From Nematostella vectensis (taxonomy: Eukaryota; Cnidaria; Anthozoa; Actiniaria; Edwardsiidae), in NCBI RefSeq assembly GCF_932526225.1, contig NC_064038.1:4650001-4714000 (forward strand): DNA of 64,000 bases. The letters are read 5' to 3'. The translations under genes were made by a program, and so were the position numbers. The notes beneath the pieces were generated by a model that saw only the letters and a program-made list of their open reading frames with translations, did not search any database and was not told where the DNA came from. Below, one piece after another: positions 40,501 through 51,300 of this stretch; position 1 is the first letter of the stretch; every line of letters starts with the position of its first letter.

Positions 40501-43500
40501 GCCGCGTGGCTATGGTGCGGACTGTTAGACATGTCTAATATAGCATAGCACGAGTTATGCGCACGCATCATGGGTGATGTTGACGTTGACATTGACGATA
40601 CCTTGCCGGGTGCGTCCGCCGATCGCGGAGCGGGGGACAACGAGACGACACCCCTTATCCCGTTTGGCCCCGACGATGGGGAGTCGATCCCAATGACGAG
40701 CACGTCATCTCGTATGCATGCTGCGCATAGCATGGCTACGCAAAGCGCAACGCAAAGCGCAACGCAAACGACCGCTGAAACCTCGTTCATCACAGAGGGT
40801 GCAGCGAGAAGACTCGGTCTCCAGTCCCTCAGGGAGGAATACCCAGACCTTAACGAGAATCTGATACGGTTCCAGTCAGACCGTAGGGGAAAGACGCTAA
40901 TACAGCTTCGCAACCTCGACAAAGGAGGTTGGACTAAACAAAGACAGCTGTTCAATGAGGACAGGGGCGTTTGACAGGACGTTGCAAAGCTGAAAGGCTT
41001 CAAGCTGGCGATGGGGTCCGTGGCAGAGATAGACGCGGTCATCTAGGAGAACACAGAACGAGTCCAAGAGCTGCAAGGGGTGGTAGCCACAGACAGGGAG
41101 ACCATCGACGACCCTAACACGCCAGAGAGTCGCCGCCAAGAGGCCCGTGAGCGCAACGAGGAGAGGCTGTCCGAGATTGGCGAACTAGAACGCGAAAACC
41201 GAGAGTTCGAGAACCAAAAGCCGCTAAGCGAGCGCATCAAAGCCATCTTCAAAAAGCACGGCTTTACCGTCACCGCTATAGGGTGGCCGTAGCGACGACG
41301 ATCGCGGCCATTGTGAAGTCGCTCGGCAGGTCGCTCTCCTCCGTGGCCAGAGGGGTCGGTAACGGGCTTAAGGCTATCGGGAAAAAGCTAGGCGAGCTTC
41401 TCCTTGGGCTAGTAGGCAGCATCGCGAACTTCGTGTTTAAGGCTGCAGGGGAAGCGGTGAAATTCGTTGGCGAAAATGCGTGGCTGCTCATTATAGCCGT
41501 AGCCGCGTTCTTGGTTCGTCGAATGCTAAGCAATCATCGGAACAAGTAATACGCCGCGGCCGCCACGAGCACCGACAACCCCACCTCGAGGACGGTGTGG
41601 TCACTCTTTTCGCCCGACGTGCTATGCGCAGCCTGTCGTGCCGACGCCGGAACGGCACCGGCGCCGCCCAGGTCCGGGGCAGCCGCGCCCTCCGCGTGCA
41701 CTTTCGCAGGGGCGCTTTGCCGCCGGGGCGGCACGTGGTCAGTCGCGTGTTGCACCCTAGGATGCCCACCGGCCATGTTATGAGCACCGACTGGCTTTGT
41801 CTCGGTGTTGATCGCGTTTGCGCCGAGCTTCATGGAGTCCGTGGCTTTCTGCAGCTTATTGTTGTAGCCCACGACGCTTTGCGTGTTTATCACCAGATCG
41901 CTTGGCATCAGCCACACACCTGGTGCAACCGCAAGACTCAGTCTTACCTTGGCCTCCTGCACGGCTAACTGGTACCTTTGCACGCTTTGAGCGATGTCGT
42001 TTTCTATGATCGCGTCTTCGAGCAGCTCCGTGAACTCCGCCTGCGCCTCCATGGCCGGCCCACCGGCCCCTGCGATGGAGGAACGGACGTTTACCTGTGC
42101 ACCAAGCACCGTGTAGACGAACGCCTCGACCGAGCGGTCGAGTCTCCCTAGCCCTGCTTTTGTCAGCCCCTCGCCTTTGGGAGGCGCAAACCAGCTATAT
42201 TGCACGCCCCCGTGGTCGTCGTTGCGTATGTAACCCACCTGCTTCCCACTATTGTACGTCCCACCTTCGTCGCTAAACAGATTGAGGTGGCTCGGGTACT
42301 CATCCTCCGCCGTGTCGTAGCCGCGGATCACGTGCACGTTGCGATACCCCTCCCCCGGGTAGAACACAAACACATCGCCTAGCCCGTGGTTCCGCCCGCC
42401 TTTCCATCGGAAGTCCGGCTTACGCGGCAAACCGAACTCTATGCACAGACGCTCGAAAGCGGCCTTCTTGTAGGGGTTACCTTTTTGCGCGAACGTGTTG
42501 TCGCCAGGCAGGGGGACGCCGAGCTCGTAGAGTATCCTCCTTGTGGTGAAGTAGACGTGAAACCTTAGAAATCCCCTGATGACAGAGGGGAGCGTGGCGA
42601 AAGTGGGGTCAGTTAGGGACACCCCACAACCGGCGGTTGCGCACCAGACCGCGAAGTTGAGTTGCTGTGGCCAGTACCCATAGGAAGGCTCCGATAGCCA
42701 CCGGCGAGACTCCTTGGCGGACTTGTGCGTGACTACTGTCTCTTTGAATATGTCTCGGACCCTAGTCGTGAATGATTTGTCCTCAGCCACGTGTATCTCC
42801 AGCTGCGTGAGTAGTGGGGTGATGTCTGAGGCCGTGCTCTCCACGGGGGTCGCGGGCACGACGTAGAGCAGCTTTTGCGCGAGGGTCAGAGACCTAGGGA
42901 AACCTAGGGAAACCGGTTTTTTGGCTTGTTCGGCTATAGCGTGTTTGATATGTTCGGCTATAGAGGCTCCCGCCGCAACTGCCGCCTTCTTCGTCTCCTC
43001 CTCCTTCCTTCGGGGGACCTCGTTCAGCATCTGCCAGCCTTCCCAATCCATGCTCAACCCTATTAAACACGAAGGCGGGCTATGTTTAACACAATGGTGG
43101 TCCTACACGCTGAGTTCACCTCCGGTGAACTGACGCTCTTCTTCGGGCAGCCGATAAGACGCCCACGCTTTGTGGCGCTCCGGCAGTGCTCGCTGTTTAA
43201 CAGCTGGTATAATCTCGAGAGGGAGCAGCAGATAACGACTATAGCCTCCCTCCCGCCCATCGCTACTCTGCCAGCCGGGCACCACACGGCCGAGTCCATC
43301 GTGGAAACGATCAACCGCGCTAAAAGCCAGATTCTGACCGCGAAGCTGGATCCCCTCACCGGGAAGATCACGCTCACGTCCAATGGCGTTGCGTTCCTGA
43401 ATGCCGAGCTTTGCGCACTATTTGGCCTAGAGGCTAAAGACGATCAGTTGGGTGGGCGGGGCCTCGCAATGCCCTTGGGGGTCCCCCCACTTAAGGTGGC

Positions 43501-46034
43501 TTTGCCGAAAATAGAGGCCCTCTACGTCTTCTGCGATATCGTAGACCGCACGCAATGCCTCGCCTTAGGCGAGCCTTCAAACGTTCTCGCTTGCCTAGAA
43601 ACCCGCGGGAGGCCGCACGAGAAAGTCGTCTATGGACCCGACATCCCCGTTTGTGCCGCAACATCTTCCTCTGAGTTTGTTTCGAGTATCCAAATATGGA
43701 TCAGGGATGACCGCGGTAGACGGGTGGACTTTAAGGGCAAGCCTGTTCGCCTCGTATTAGAGCTAACCTAGGTCCGACGTAACAAGCATGGCAAACAGCG
43801 ACGTTAGCAGCGGTGCCACATACCCCTCGCTTCCCAGCGTCTGCCCCCCGAAGGGTACGCACATGACGCCTACCGCTCCGGTAAGCATCGGCGGCGACAT
43901 GCAAAGCTTCCGACTCCAGAAAATATGTGACACTCAGGCGGTTCTAGACAACGAGATAACGCATCATCGACAGGTGCGGAAGAAGTATAAGCGCGCCTTT
44001 GCCGTTACCCATGCTGTGCCTGTGGCATCCGGCATCGCTGCAAGGGCGCTTTCCAGCGCCGGGGTGGGGGTCTCTTTGAGTGGGATAGGGGTTCTGATCG
44101 GCGGTCCGCTGGCAGGGGTCGCTGGGCTGGTCGGTGTCGTGGGCGCAGGCGCAGGGATAGTCTCTAGGGGTCTTACGAGCAGGGTGGCTAAACACGAAGA
44201 CACGGTGGTTTTAGCGGAGAGTAAGAAAAACTCGATCAGCGAGCTGGTCTCTAAGGCTCTGCAGGACGGGCATATCTCAGACGAATAGTTTCGGCTAATA
44301 CTTCAGGAACAAGAGAGATACTACGCGCCGCTATCAGAGCTCGACACGGCCTCGCACCGCGTGATAAAAAAAGCAGGGAAGGGCCCTCCCTGGAGACACG
44401 CGAAAAGATGAAAAAGAGGCTGCGAGAAATTCGCGAGGAGTTCGGGAGCGAGGTGTTCGAGTAAAACTCAGGCTTAAACGCCACGCCAGCGGCTTTGAAT
44501 TTACGGCCGAAAAACGGTTATTCCGCGCTCCGTAGGTTGGCGGCCCAATCCACGTTCCTCGTTTTCACGGCCCTCAGGTCCTAGCACAAGGCGCTGGCGT
44601 CCCCGGACATAGATTAATGATTGCTAACCATCGCTAGTGTGTTCTGCGTAGATTTACCCATCTACGCGAAGTGGTCCCGACGTAGATTAATAACCAGCAA
44701 TTATTAATCTACGCGAAACGCGTTTCGGTGCCACTGAAAGCCCCCAGCCTGGGATGGGGCTGGGGGGGTCGGAGGGGGGATTCGCGCCTCCCTAGCCTGA
44801 GACGGGGCTGGGAGGCCCAGAGGGGCGATTCGCGCCTCCCACTCGTTTCTATGAAACCCCCCAGTCCCCCCCTGGCACGTCATACAGTCGCTTATAAACG
44901 CATGCGCAACGAAAAAGTTTCGACCTATGGCAGAAGTCTCTTGTCCTCGCGGACGCCAGCCCAGCGAAATACAGAGAAAAGAGGCCTCTGCTGAACCTCT
45001 CTCTCAGAGCACAGCAGACGAAGTTAAATGGGCCGTAAAGTGAGAAATTCACGGGCTAACTGTATATCTTCCTTTAAATATTGATCTCTCTTCCTTTTTA
45101 AAGAGCATCTTAGATATCATCTCTGAGAAACCTTATTGCGAAAAATTCACAAATTCATATTCTCTCCCCCATTTGATTTAAAAAAACTTATACCAAAATA
45201 TGAAGGGTCAATGACTTACTGCTATTTCCGTGTCATGACATCTTGATTATAGAATGCATTTTGGAATGCATTAACATGATAAGAACTATCTATATACAGC
45301 CATTTTTTTCAAACCTGAATCAAATATTTTACTTTTATTACTTCACATCACGTGATGCATTCATTAGAAAAGTTTTTAGTGGAAAAACATGATGGTAATA
45401 AATCAGAAATACAATACTTTTAAGTGTGGAACTAAGCAGAAGATAAGAGATATGAATATGTTTTGAAGCTACGGTGTTTGCTACAAAAAAACAGGATCTA
45501 TTTTTTAGATAATGTTGTCACCATTGTTGAAATTGAGTTACGCATGAATGGAAACTTGTTTAATTTAGTACTTCTGAAATTTGTGAGCTCCCCATAAGTT
45601 CATAAAATAGAGACATGGACAAACTGGTTATTATCCTTTTAACAACAAATCAAATAAGCTATACCCAAATTAGAACTGTTAGGATACCGTGCGAACCTAC
45701 CTGGAACGGCACATTGTTTCAAATACCACTTGTTTCCTTTGCACCCTTTCGGGGTCAGTTGAGAGATACTGACTTTGTACGGCTTACAAGTCGAGTCCGG
45801 CTCACACCAGTAGCATTCGTAATCATCGGTGCACGGTCCACAACAAGAATTTCGTTTCTCGCAGCTAAGCTTTGGAGTGGGTGTCGGGGAAGTCGTCGCA
45901 GTGGTGTTCGGTCGAGTTGGTGTCGGACTTGAAGTTGTTTTGGGCTTTGCTGTGGTCGTTTCGGCACCGATCGCGATAAAACATACGCAGAGAGTTATCG
46001 CACTCCAACAAACTGCTTTTGTCAAGGTTTTCAT
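34513..46034 (-). CDS. PTTG1IP-like PSI-domain membrane protein, copy B, two exons
   Basis: Exon 1 is 46034-45701 and exon 2 is 34721-34513 on the minus strand, in phase 1. The protein is essentially the same as copy A, including the shortened cytoplasmic tail that lacks the IRQKYG motif, so the tail deletion predates the A/B split. The intron holds element copy B. Confidence 0.85.
34987..35394 (-). pseudogene. Decayed Cys-pair coding fragment, unit B
   Basis: Counterpart of 14080-14487 with the same stop after the CLVCG part, plus an additional open frame at 35111-35323 that carries the downstream segment in a different frame. Confidence 0.48.
35448..35453. repeat. Target-site duplication (left), copy B
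   Basis: TGGCAC, matching 44873-44878. Confidence 0.92.
35697..35978 (-). pseudogene. Left-end ORF of the element, unknown, copy B
   Basis: As 14790-15071, with two substitutions; coding sense again appears to continue in another frame to about 35547. Confidence 0.45.
36099..36389 (+). CDS. Small Cys-rich element protein, copy B
   Basis: Same 96-residue protein as 15192-15482 with one change near the N-terminus (YCGS for YCGW). All cysteines are kept. Confidence 0.6.
   Translation: MKCGKDYCGSLEVGHANTCGQRCMDTYCKVHLQRLRKGSPLPVPCRICGIGTQSETRLCRPCGANREGQRMRGVERRAREWFALVLSDIAARGTGN
36378..36675 (+). repeat. 62-bp direct repeats, five units
   Basis: Units start at 36378, 36450, 36511, 36573 and 36635; the first spacing is longer and diverged because it includes a duplicated end of the Cys-rich gene (CTGTCTGACATCGC). 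The last unit runs into the polymerase-like ATG at 36676. Confidence 0.85.
36676..37671 (+). CDS. Polymerase-like N-terminal fragment, copy B
   Basis: 331 aa, intact. It differs from copy A by a Glu-to-Asp change (LPDQSGE) and otherwise by silent changes; the near absence of protein change over nearly 1 kb fits very recent duplication. Confidence 0.55.
   Translation: MDAYIEEVLNSMRDKEAPALLAGLVQNILDEDIPDDVKHKLLKPLVPAKVWTEEVWREFDPLLPGRRQKGPESLDPEKYYSLFAGGAHLRFPSVDATLRGRDISAGVYQEIRDLGGAGVIALKPVMRGPDINDDGSAWWVSHERESLRANAVLPPVLEMVDPDRRYRLLTVVGKAPAEPLAPITEEEGRLEYKIGGSLVKRGGQIAVGALEGIDAGIWEKGREYLVYVRYELRPLPDQSGEPGPMFEREGSDAFANCVVIYVADFLRNRGTSRSLGLTKTRGKILERFDKKLATTGCTKEDLFEMEKKLEVKLVAVDALGNVLWDSGKYTA
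37644..38423 (+). pseudogene. Polymerase-like middle fragment, copy B
   Basis: Same open frame, same lack of ATG and same terminal TAA as 16666-17445; a few substitutions (TDETGY, HSMGG, HLKRNEG). Confidence 0.5.
38442..38717 (+). pseudogene. Polymerase-like motif C fragment, copy B
   Basis: As 17464-17739, again with KTDSIKF; substitutions His for Tyr and Val for Asp in the tail. Confidence 0.45.
38673..39165 (-). pseudogene. Packaging ATPase, broken copy B
   Basis: A 47-bp deletion near 39050, equivalent to about codons 40-55, shifts the frame between Walker A and Walker B. Each half is otherwise intact and matches copy A. The protein cannot be functional. Confidence 0.88.
39188..40449 (-). 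pseudogene. Major capsid-like protein, broken copy B
   Basis: One base shorter than copy A: a C run at about 39450-39457 has lost one base, throwing the last third out of frame. The TGA seen in copy A is also present. An apparent 385-aa ORF results, whose C-terminal 50 residues are out-of-frame sequence and not a real tail. Confidence 0.68.
40450..40569. promoter_or_regulatory. Probable divergent promoter, copy B
   Basis: Identical to 19520-19639, including the TACGTATA inverted repeat. Confidence 0.4.
40570..41549 (+). pseudogene. Membrane-active element protein, broken copy B
   Basis: As 19640-20607, with a 12-base in-frame expansion (repeat of SATQ near residue 60). It has the same TGA and TAG, and its own 1-base loss near 41283. 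The C-terminal hydrophobic part (41283-41549) is uninterrupted and shows the final helix and basic end. Confidence 0.55.
41534..43051 (-). CDS. 505-aa conserved unknown of the element, intact copy B
   Basis: Single ORF starting MDWEGWQM at 43051; an upstream TTG start is unnecessary. The N-terminal 60 residues are basic and Ala-rich. The middle has a Trp/Tyr/Phe-rich globular part (GYWPQQLNFAVWCATAGCG, then PRKPDFRWKGGRNHGLGDVF). A later helical region is followed by a low-complexity Pro/Ala/Gly linker, and a C-terminal transmembrane helix (VLEVGLSVLVAAAAYYLF) ends the protein. I recall homologues in anthozoan Polinton-like loci but no assigned function; a virion-associated protein is plausible because it lies among capsid genes. 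The gene is convergent with the membrane-active gene (16-base overlap) and divergent from the penton-like gene. Confidence 0.72.
   Translation of the reverse strand: MDWEGWQMLNEVPRRKEEETKKAAVAAGASIAEHIKHAIAEQAKKPVSLGFPRSLTLAQKLLYVVPATPVESTASDITPLLTQLEIHVAEDKSFTTRVRDIFKETVVTHKSAKESRRWLSEPSYGYWPQQLNFAVWCATAGCGVSLTDPTFATLPSVIRGFLRFHVYFTTRRILYELGVPLPGDNTFAQKGNPYKKAAFERLCIEFGLPRKPDFRWKGGRNHGLGDVFVFYPGEGYRNVHVIRGYDTAEDEYPSHLNLFSDEGGTYNSGKQVGYIRNDDHGGVQYSWFAPPKGEGLTKAGLGRLDRSVEAFVYTVLGAQVNVRSSIAGAGGPAMEAQAEFTELLEDAIIENDIAQSVQRYQLAVQEAKVRLSLAVAPGVWLMPSDLVINTQSVVGYNNKLQKATDSMKLGANAINTETKPVGAHNMAGGHPRVQHATDHVPPRRQSAPAKVHAEGAAAPDLGGAGAVPASARQAAHSTSGEKSDHTVLEVGLSVLVAAAAYYLFR
43082..43771 (+). CDS. Penton-like minor capsid protein, copy B
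   Basis: 229 aa, same as 22127-22816, intact. The start codon is 30 bases from that of the 505-aa gene, leaving room only for a shared core promoter inside the coding flanks. Confidence 0.68.
   Translation: MFNTMVVLHAEFTSGELTLFFGQPIRRPRFVALRQCSLFNSWYNLEREQQITTIASLPPIATLPAGHHTAESIVETINRAKSQILTAKLDPLTGKITLTSNGVAFLNAELCALFGLEAKDDQLGGRGLAMPLGVPPLKVALPKIEALYVFCDIVDRTQCLALGEPSNVLACLETRGRPHEKVVYGPDIPVCAATSSSEFVSSIQIWIRDDRGRRVDFKGKPVRLVLELT
43788..44464 (+). pseudogene. Glycine-rich membrane protein, broken copy B
   Basis: As 22833-23509. The stop at 23349 in copy A is a Gln codon here, but a different TAG (GAG to TAG, 44286) truncates the protein six codons earlier. The two copies therefore acquired separate nonsense changes. 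The distal frame change is shared. Confidence 0.6.
44646..44713. repeat. Two stem-loops beside the right end, copy B
   Basis: Same CGTAGAT-based hairpins as 23691-23758, with no change in the stems. Confidence 0.7.
44873..44878. repeat. Target-site duplication (right), copy B
   Basis: TGGCAC, followed by the same host sequence as in units A and C. Confidence 0.92.
44879..45700. other. Remaining PTTG1IP B intron, no gene seen
   Basis: Counterpart of 23924-24746. Confidence 0.5.
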
Positions 46035-46216
46035 GGCGAAAGGACGCTAAAAAAACCGCGACTGACAGAAGGAACGTGCTTTGAAGACTGCAGTACTTTC
46101 GTTTCCGAGAATTTTGTGAACTTTCTCATTGCGCAAGCGCAGGTGACCTCCTGCGCATGCGGTGCACACGTACCGCAGAATCAGAGAAGTGCGGGCGCTG
46201 TAAACAAAAGGGCACC

Positions 46217-47418
46217 TGTACAGGACCCGAAATGATCCCAGGACCCGAAATGACCCCAGGACCCGAAATGATCCCCAAAAGTACCCCAACTGATCCTCGG
46301 ACCCGAAACGATACCGAGGAGTCCCCGAAATCAACCCCAAGGATATACGGTAATGGACAAAGGGAAAGCAGAAGAAATACTTGCAATTCTTGAAGCATAA
46401 TTAGAGGTTAACAGCGACTCGATTTCTAAACAACGTGACTTATAAATTTCAACACAATACTTCTATTTATTACATTGCCCGGCGTTAAACCCATAAACAG
46501 TCTAAAACAAATACACAACTTTTAATTGCTACTGAAAGAAATACAGCATGTATAAACATAGCACAGCTTTGCTCAGATCATTCAAACTTTTGACCTTCCA
46601 TCACACTCTAAACATTTTGCGGTTCCGACACATGACTCTGACACTATAAATCTCATTTCCGGTAAACATCACCCCTAAAAATTAATATTCCTAAACATGT
46701 ATTTCACCACGAAATCTTTGTTCACACGAGCGAATATTTACCGACACATTTTAGGCAGCCGGTTTGGCCGAGAAGATGGAATGACAAAAGCATACTGAGT
46801 TATGCACTCGAACAACCTTTCTACTACCGATGCAAAATATTAAAAGGATGTGGCTTTTGTTGAAAGCAATATTATGTGAGTTTTGAAATTCCTCATGTAG
46901 TCGTGCGTACACCCCGGCATGATCTCATGATATGATAGTCTTTCATTCACCGAAAACAAACATGCAAAAAAAAAAAAAAAAACTTTAAAACATTTCGCTT
47001 CCTATAAAAAGCAGCATGTCCTATCTGTAAAGACTTTCTTTTATGGCTTGTTATGTAAAAATGATTTATCCACGCCGGGCTCTTCAAATTTCTATCACAA
47101 AGAATTGCTAGTTGACCCCAATTTCTGACTCAACCACTGTATTCCCCCGCAGTCGTATATTAAAACCTTAATACTATAGTTTTAGTTAATGTAAATCCCC
47201 TTTTAATAACACAAACAAAGCTAAATGTTTCATATGTTTTTAAAACTGAAAGCCAATCCTTACACATTTCTTAGTTGTCTATTACTGTAATTCCTTGGGG
47301 TTCATTTCGGGGACTCTTGGGGATCGTTTCGGGTCCCGGGATCAGTTGGGGAACTTTTGGGGATCGTTTCGGGTCCTGGTTTCGTTTCGGGTCCTGGGAT
47401 CATTTCGGGTCCTGTACA
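46217..47418. mobile_element. 1.2-kb inverted-repeat DNA element, copy B
   Basis: Same insertion as 25261-26460, with flanks CACC and CGCC; differs by a longer internal A run. Confidence 0.8.
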
Positions 47419-47517
47419 CGCCATTTCTCTCTCAATTTCGATACACTTGTCAAACGCTTTTTCTAAATAATAATAGGCTATAGTCCAAGTGCAGGGATTA
47501 ATTCATAACTCAACGCC

Positions 47518-47723
47518 ATGAATCATCCAAAGAAGATTTCCCAGGAGACCTTCGATGCCGTAGTTCGTGAAAATATAGAGGAATTCGAGATGGATTTAGA
47601 CGAAGCCGTTTCTGATGCTATGGAGCAATTTGTTAGTCAAGGCGTTGATTTGAGTAACTTGATTACGAGTTACGTGAGAGATGAGTCGTGTGTGGGCGGC
47701 CTAAGGCACTAACCCTGTGAAAG
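47518..47723 (+). pseudogene. Orphan first coding exon of ARMC6, broken copy B
   Basis: As the exon at 26560 but with a 2-base loss after GGLRH (CACAGTAACC to CACTAACC), creating an immediate stop. Arg17 is retained. The donor AAAG|GTAGG is intact. Confidence 0.88.
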
Positions 47724-47831
47724 GTAGGATAGAGACAGAGGGGGGAATGGGGTATCAGGGAAAGACCGCTTAGAAACCACTGTATGTTTTGTTTTATTGT
47801 TTTGTTTACTGTATGTTTGTCTGGTTTTAAG

Positions 47832-48035
47832 GCTCGTCTACACGGACAACTTTTAGTTGTCAACTTTTAATTGACAACTTGAAGTTGCTCGTGTAGACGG
47901 GAAAGAGTTGACATATTTTAATTGTGAACTCTCATTTTCCGAAAGCTAGCGTGTCAGCTTTTAGTGAACAACTTTTAGTTGTCAACTAAAAGAACGAAAG
48001 TTGACAACTAAAAGTTGTTGACCGTCTATACGAGC
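47832..48035. repeat. Palindromic repeat in ARMC6 intron-1 sequence, copy B
   Basis: Copy of 26876-27079 with a short internal deletion (TTGACATATTTTAATT). Confidence 0.75.
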
Positions 48036-48141
48036 AATTAAAAGGCCCCTTGCATCAAATTCCAGTAACTTGTTTTTAATATTTACTTATCCTGAGATGA
48101 AGAATAGGTAAAGAGTTTTTATATGATATCAGAAAAAATCT

Positions 48142-48210
48142 CAAAATTTGACCACGGGCAAAGATACAAGCGTTTTAAAAACAGCACTTTCTTTTCACAA
48201 GTTGACCCCA
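48142..48210. other. 69-bp filler at the B/C junction
   Basis: Same sequence as 27186-27254. Confidence 0.82.
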
Positions 48211-48326
48211 TAAACGCAGAAATTCCAGACTCTATACGCACCGAGGAATCAAGAAGTCGACAACGTCCAGTCAACAGTGTTTTGGTGTTCTGAATTGTAC
48301 AATCCATCCACCGCCATCGCCGGAAA

Positions 48327-51300
48327 ATGGGCAAAGGGGTTACATTTGAGATTGTTTTGAACAGAAAGAACAGGATTTATCATCCCGGGGAGGTCGTGTC
48401 TGGGGAGTGCGTCGTGTATTCGAAAGAGAGTTTAAAGTTTCGCAGTGTCCATGTCGAGTTCCACGGAGAAGCGCGTACAAATTGGGATGAAATGGAGAAC
48501 TACACAACCACGCACAAAAATGAGGAGGTTTATTTCAACAAGAAGACATCCTTATTGGCAAATGGTGAGTTAATGCTAAGTGGGGTTTATTGAGCTATTT
48601 TATCTTTTAAAATTCATTATCAAAGGATTTTATACTCGACTGCTAGTGTTTCTTCAGTGGAACGCTATTGTCATGCAAGCACAGGTAACCCAAAAGACGC
48701 GGTCAACTCGCAATAAGCCTGCGCAACAGGTTTTTTTTTAAGAGCTTGCTCTAGATTTGTCAATTGAGGATGTTGAGGATGCCGGTTACACAAAGCCCAT
48801 CATGATAATAAAGGGATTATTGTTTATTTCATTTTATCACCAAAAGACACTGATATAAAAGGTGAATTCACAGTGCGACCACCACAGTCTCTGGAACTTT
48901 CCTCGATCATAAATTCAGTCAAGTGAGTCTCCATATTTCCTCGTTATTTAGCCCCTTTTCCGATAATGTGCCTCTTTTATGTATAACGGACTTCCTTGAG
49001 CCCGAGAGTTCTTAATGGAGATATCCGCTTAATGGAGGTTTCTGGTTTCGCGACTTTTGAAAATGAAAGCTAGTTAATACGGGAATGGTTACGAAACCCG
49101 GCGAACTTCAAAGGGTGAAGTCTTTATTTGGTTTTTGGCCCTGTCTCACGTGGTTGTGAGATTGTTTAATAGAGCTCTACATAAGACGGCTAGATGTCCC
49201 GGTGTCCCTGCCATTTGTTGTGTATATTCGTATTTTTTAATTCATGTTTAATAAAATGGCAAAGCTAATAAAATAAATAGAATAAAAATACTCTCTAAAG
49301 AATTTAAACTCCGTTCGTTTGAAGATCGCCGGGTTTCGGGCCATTTTCCTTTATGTAGAGCGATGTTCTGAGGTATCCCCTTAACGGACGTTTGTTGTAT
49401 AGTCCATCTGTATCGGGCTGTACTTATCTACTTATCAGGTTACGTTTATAATTTTGCAGGAGATAAGAAAGGGGCAGTCAGCGTTCTATCGGCAGGTAGG
49501 CATGCGCTAGAATTTTCCTTCAAAATACCACCATTCAGTCTCCCATCGTCCTTTGAGAGCACACATGGTCACGTGAGGTACTATTTGCGTGCGCGAATCA
49601 GGCGTCCTTGGCGATTTGACGAGGTTACCAAGCTACAAGTCCACGTAATCAACTTGATAGATGTCAACTCTTCCAGACTTCTCGTAAGTATACGATTTCT
49701 AAGCTTTTAATAAGGAACCGACCATTATCGTAACGAAAGTAATTATCTCCCAAAAAAGTATTGGCTATGGCAAATCCTGTTCAAAAGGCACAGCGAAATA
49801 AATAAAAAAAAAAAAAAACAGCCCAAGTGGCTGTGCAAGGCGAATATCCAGTATATTCAAGTATAAGAAACCGATCTTAAAATGTTACAAGAGCAAAAAG
49901 AAAAATAATGCGCGTATGACTCGTAAATAGTTACCCGGCTAACAGAGCTTTCTTTCTGTTTGTTTCTCAGTTCACTTATCCGTGTCAGGTCTCCCTGCGG
50001 ACACAAACAAACGAGAACGCGAAAGAACAGAGACGCGACAGGGATAAGTGCACTGCCCGGGAGGGGGGGGGGGGGGTCTTCAATGTAAAAGTGGTAGGGA
50101 TGTTCGTCGGAAAATTCGACAAAAAAACTTAAAAAAATACCTGCATGACCAAAAATTGCTACCCTAAACAATACCTCTAGATCCTTAAAAAAGCCTTAAA
50201 GAAAAGCCTTTTTTCTTTCTGATACCCCCTAATAAAAACCTGAGGCCCGATTTTGACCCCTTAAAAATACGACGAGCATCCTTATTACCCCCTCCCCCGG
50301 GGTGCACTGATACACAAAAAAAGCTCTTCTAGCAGGGTAGCAAATAATGAGATACCTTCAACTTGCTGAGATAATAAATGTAATGATGTCCGGTATGTAG
50401 ATGCCTGTATTTGGCGAGGCTCAGAAAGCCTTGAACTGCCTGTGTAACGGTACAGCGGCGCCTCTCCACGCGCTCGTGTACACGGATCGGACCGCTTACT
50501 GTCCTGGCGAGCGACTGACCCTAACCACCGAGATACGTAATCTTCCTCTGAGAGAGCCTTACGAGACGTGCGTGTACTTGGTGCAGAGCATCACTTACAA
50601 GTCTAGCTGTGGAAGGACGAGAAGCGTCAATAAACAGGTCAGCGATGTGTGAGTAACAGCCATATTGATTTTTGAAAATACCTCCATCTACATACCCTGG
50701 TTCAAGAGCCTCGAACGTCTTTCTATTTGGCCACTAAATAGAGAGACGTTCGAGGCTCTGGAACCAGGGTACCATTTACAGGAAACCCGTTCAAATTAGC
50801 TAATTTTCATACGATTAGGTCACGTCTTTGCAAACCAAGAATAGAACAAAAGTGCTAAGTACTACGAATCCCAACCTCGTCCCTAGGGTCTTCTGGGTAA
50901 TTTTTACTATGGCTAACTGATAAAGCATAATTAGATTGTACGTCATGCCCAGTCTACCTACTGTCAGCTTACATTTAAATTAAAAAGGGCGGATGATTCT
51001 TAGACAAACCGAGGTGACGCAGGGCCGTAGCAGGGAGTTGGGACACTGGGGGCACGTGACCCCCAATATTAAAAAAAAAAAAAAAATTGAAGGAAATAAC
51101 CATTAGGGGCGTGGCTGTGCCTCCAATATGCTGTTATTCTGTATCGTGCCCCTCTCTCCCAATATTTCGATACCTACAACAGATTTGTGATGTCACAAAA
51201 AGAATTGGCCATGAAGTATAGAGACGCCTCGGGACGAAACTTTAAGGGTCTGTTTGTATCTTGTTTGGACTTTTGCGGCTGCCACCCCCGCAAATATATA

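Larger units (their letters stand above)
35454..44872. mobile_element. Polinton/adintovirus-like endogenous virus, copy B (9419 bp)
   Basis: At exactly the same position as copy A and differing from it by about one percent, so it arose by duplication of the host segment and not by a second integration. Inverted ends 35454-35546 and 44780-44872. It has one more 62-bp repeat, an intact 505-aa gene, but a deleted ATPase and an additional capsid frameshift. Confidence 0.88.
27255..48141 (+). repeat. Tandem unit B (about 20.9 kb)
   Basis: Second copy, nearly identical to A throughout, including both mobile elements. Main differences are minisatellite length (about 15 units), small indels in element genes and the intact arrestin intron 5. 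Confidence 0.92.

Noticed and set aside
35454-44872. Independent second integration of the viral element
   Set aside because: It has the same target, the same target duplication and the same flanking repeats as copy A, so duplication of the host segment explains it.
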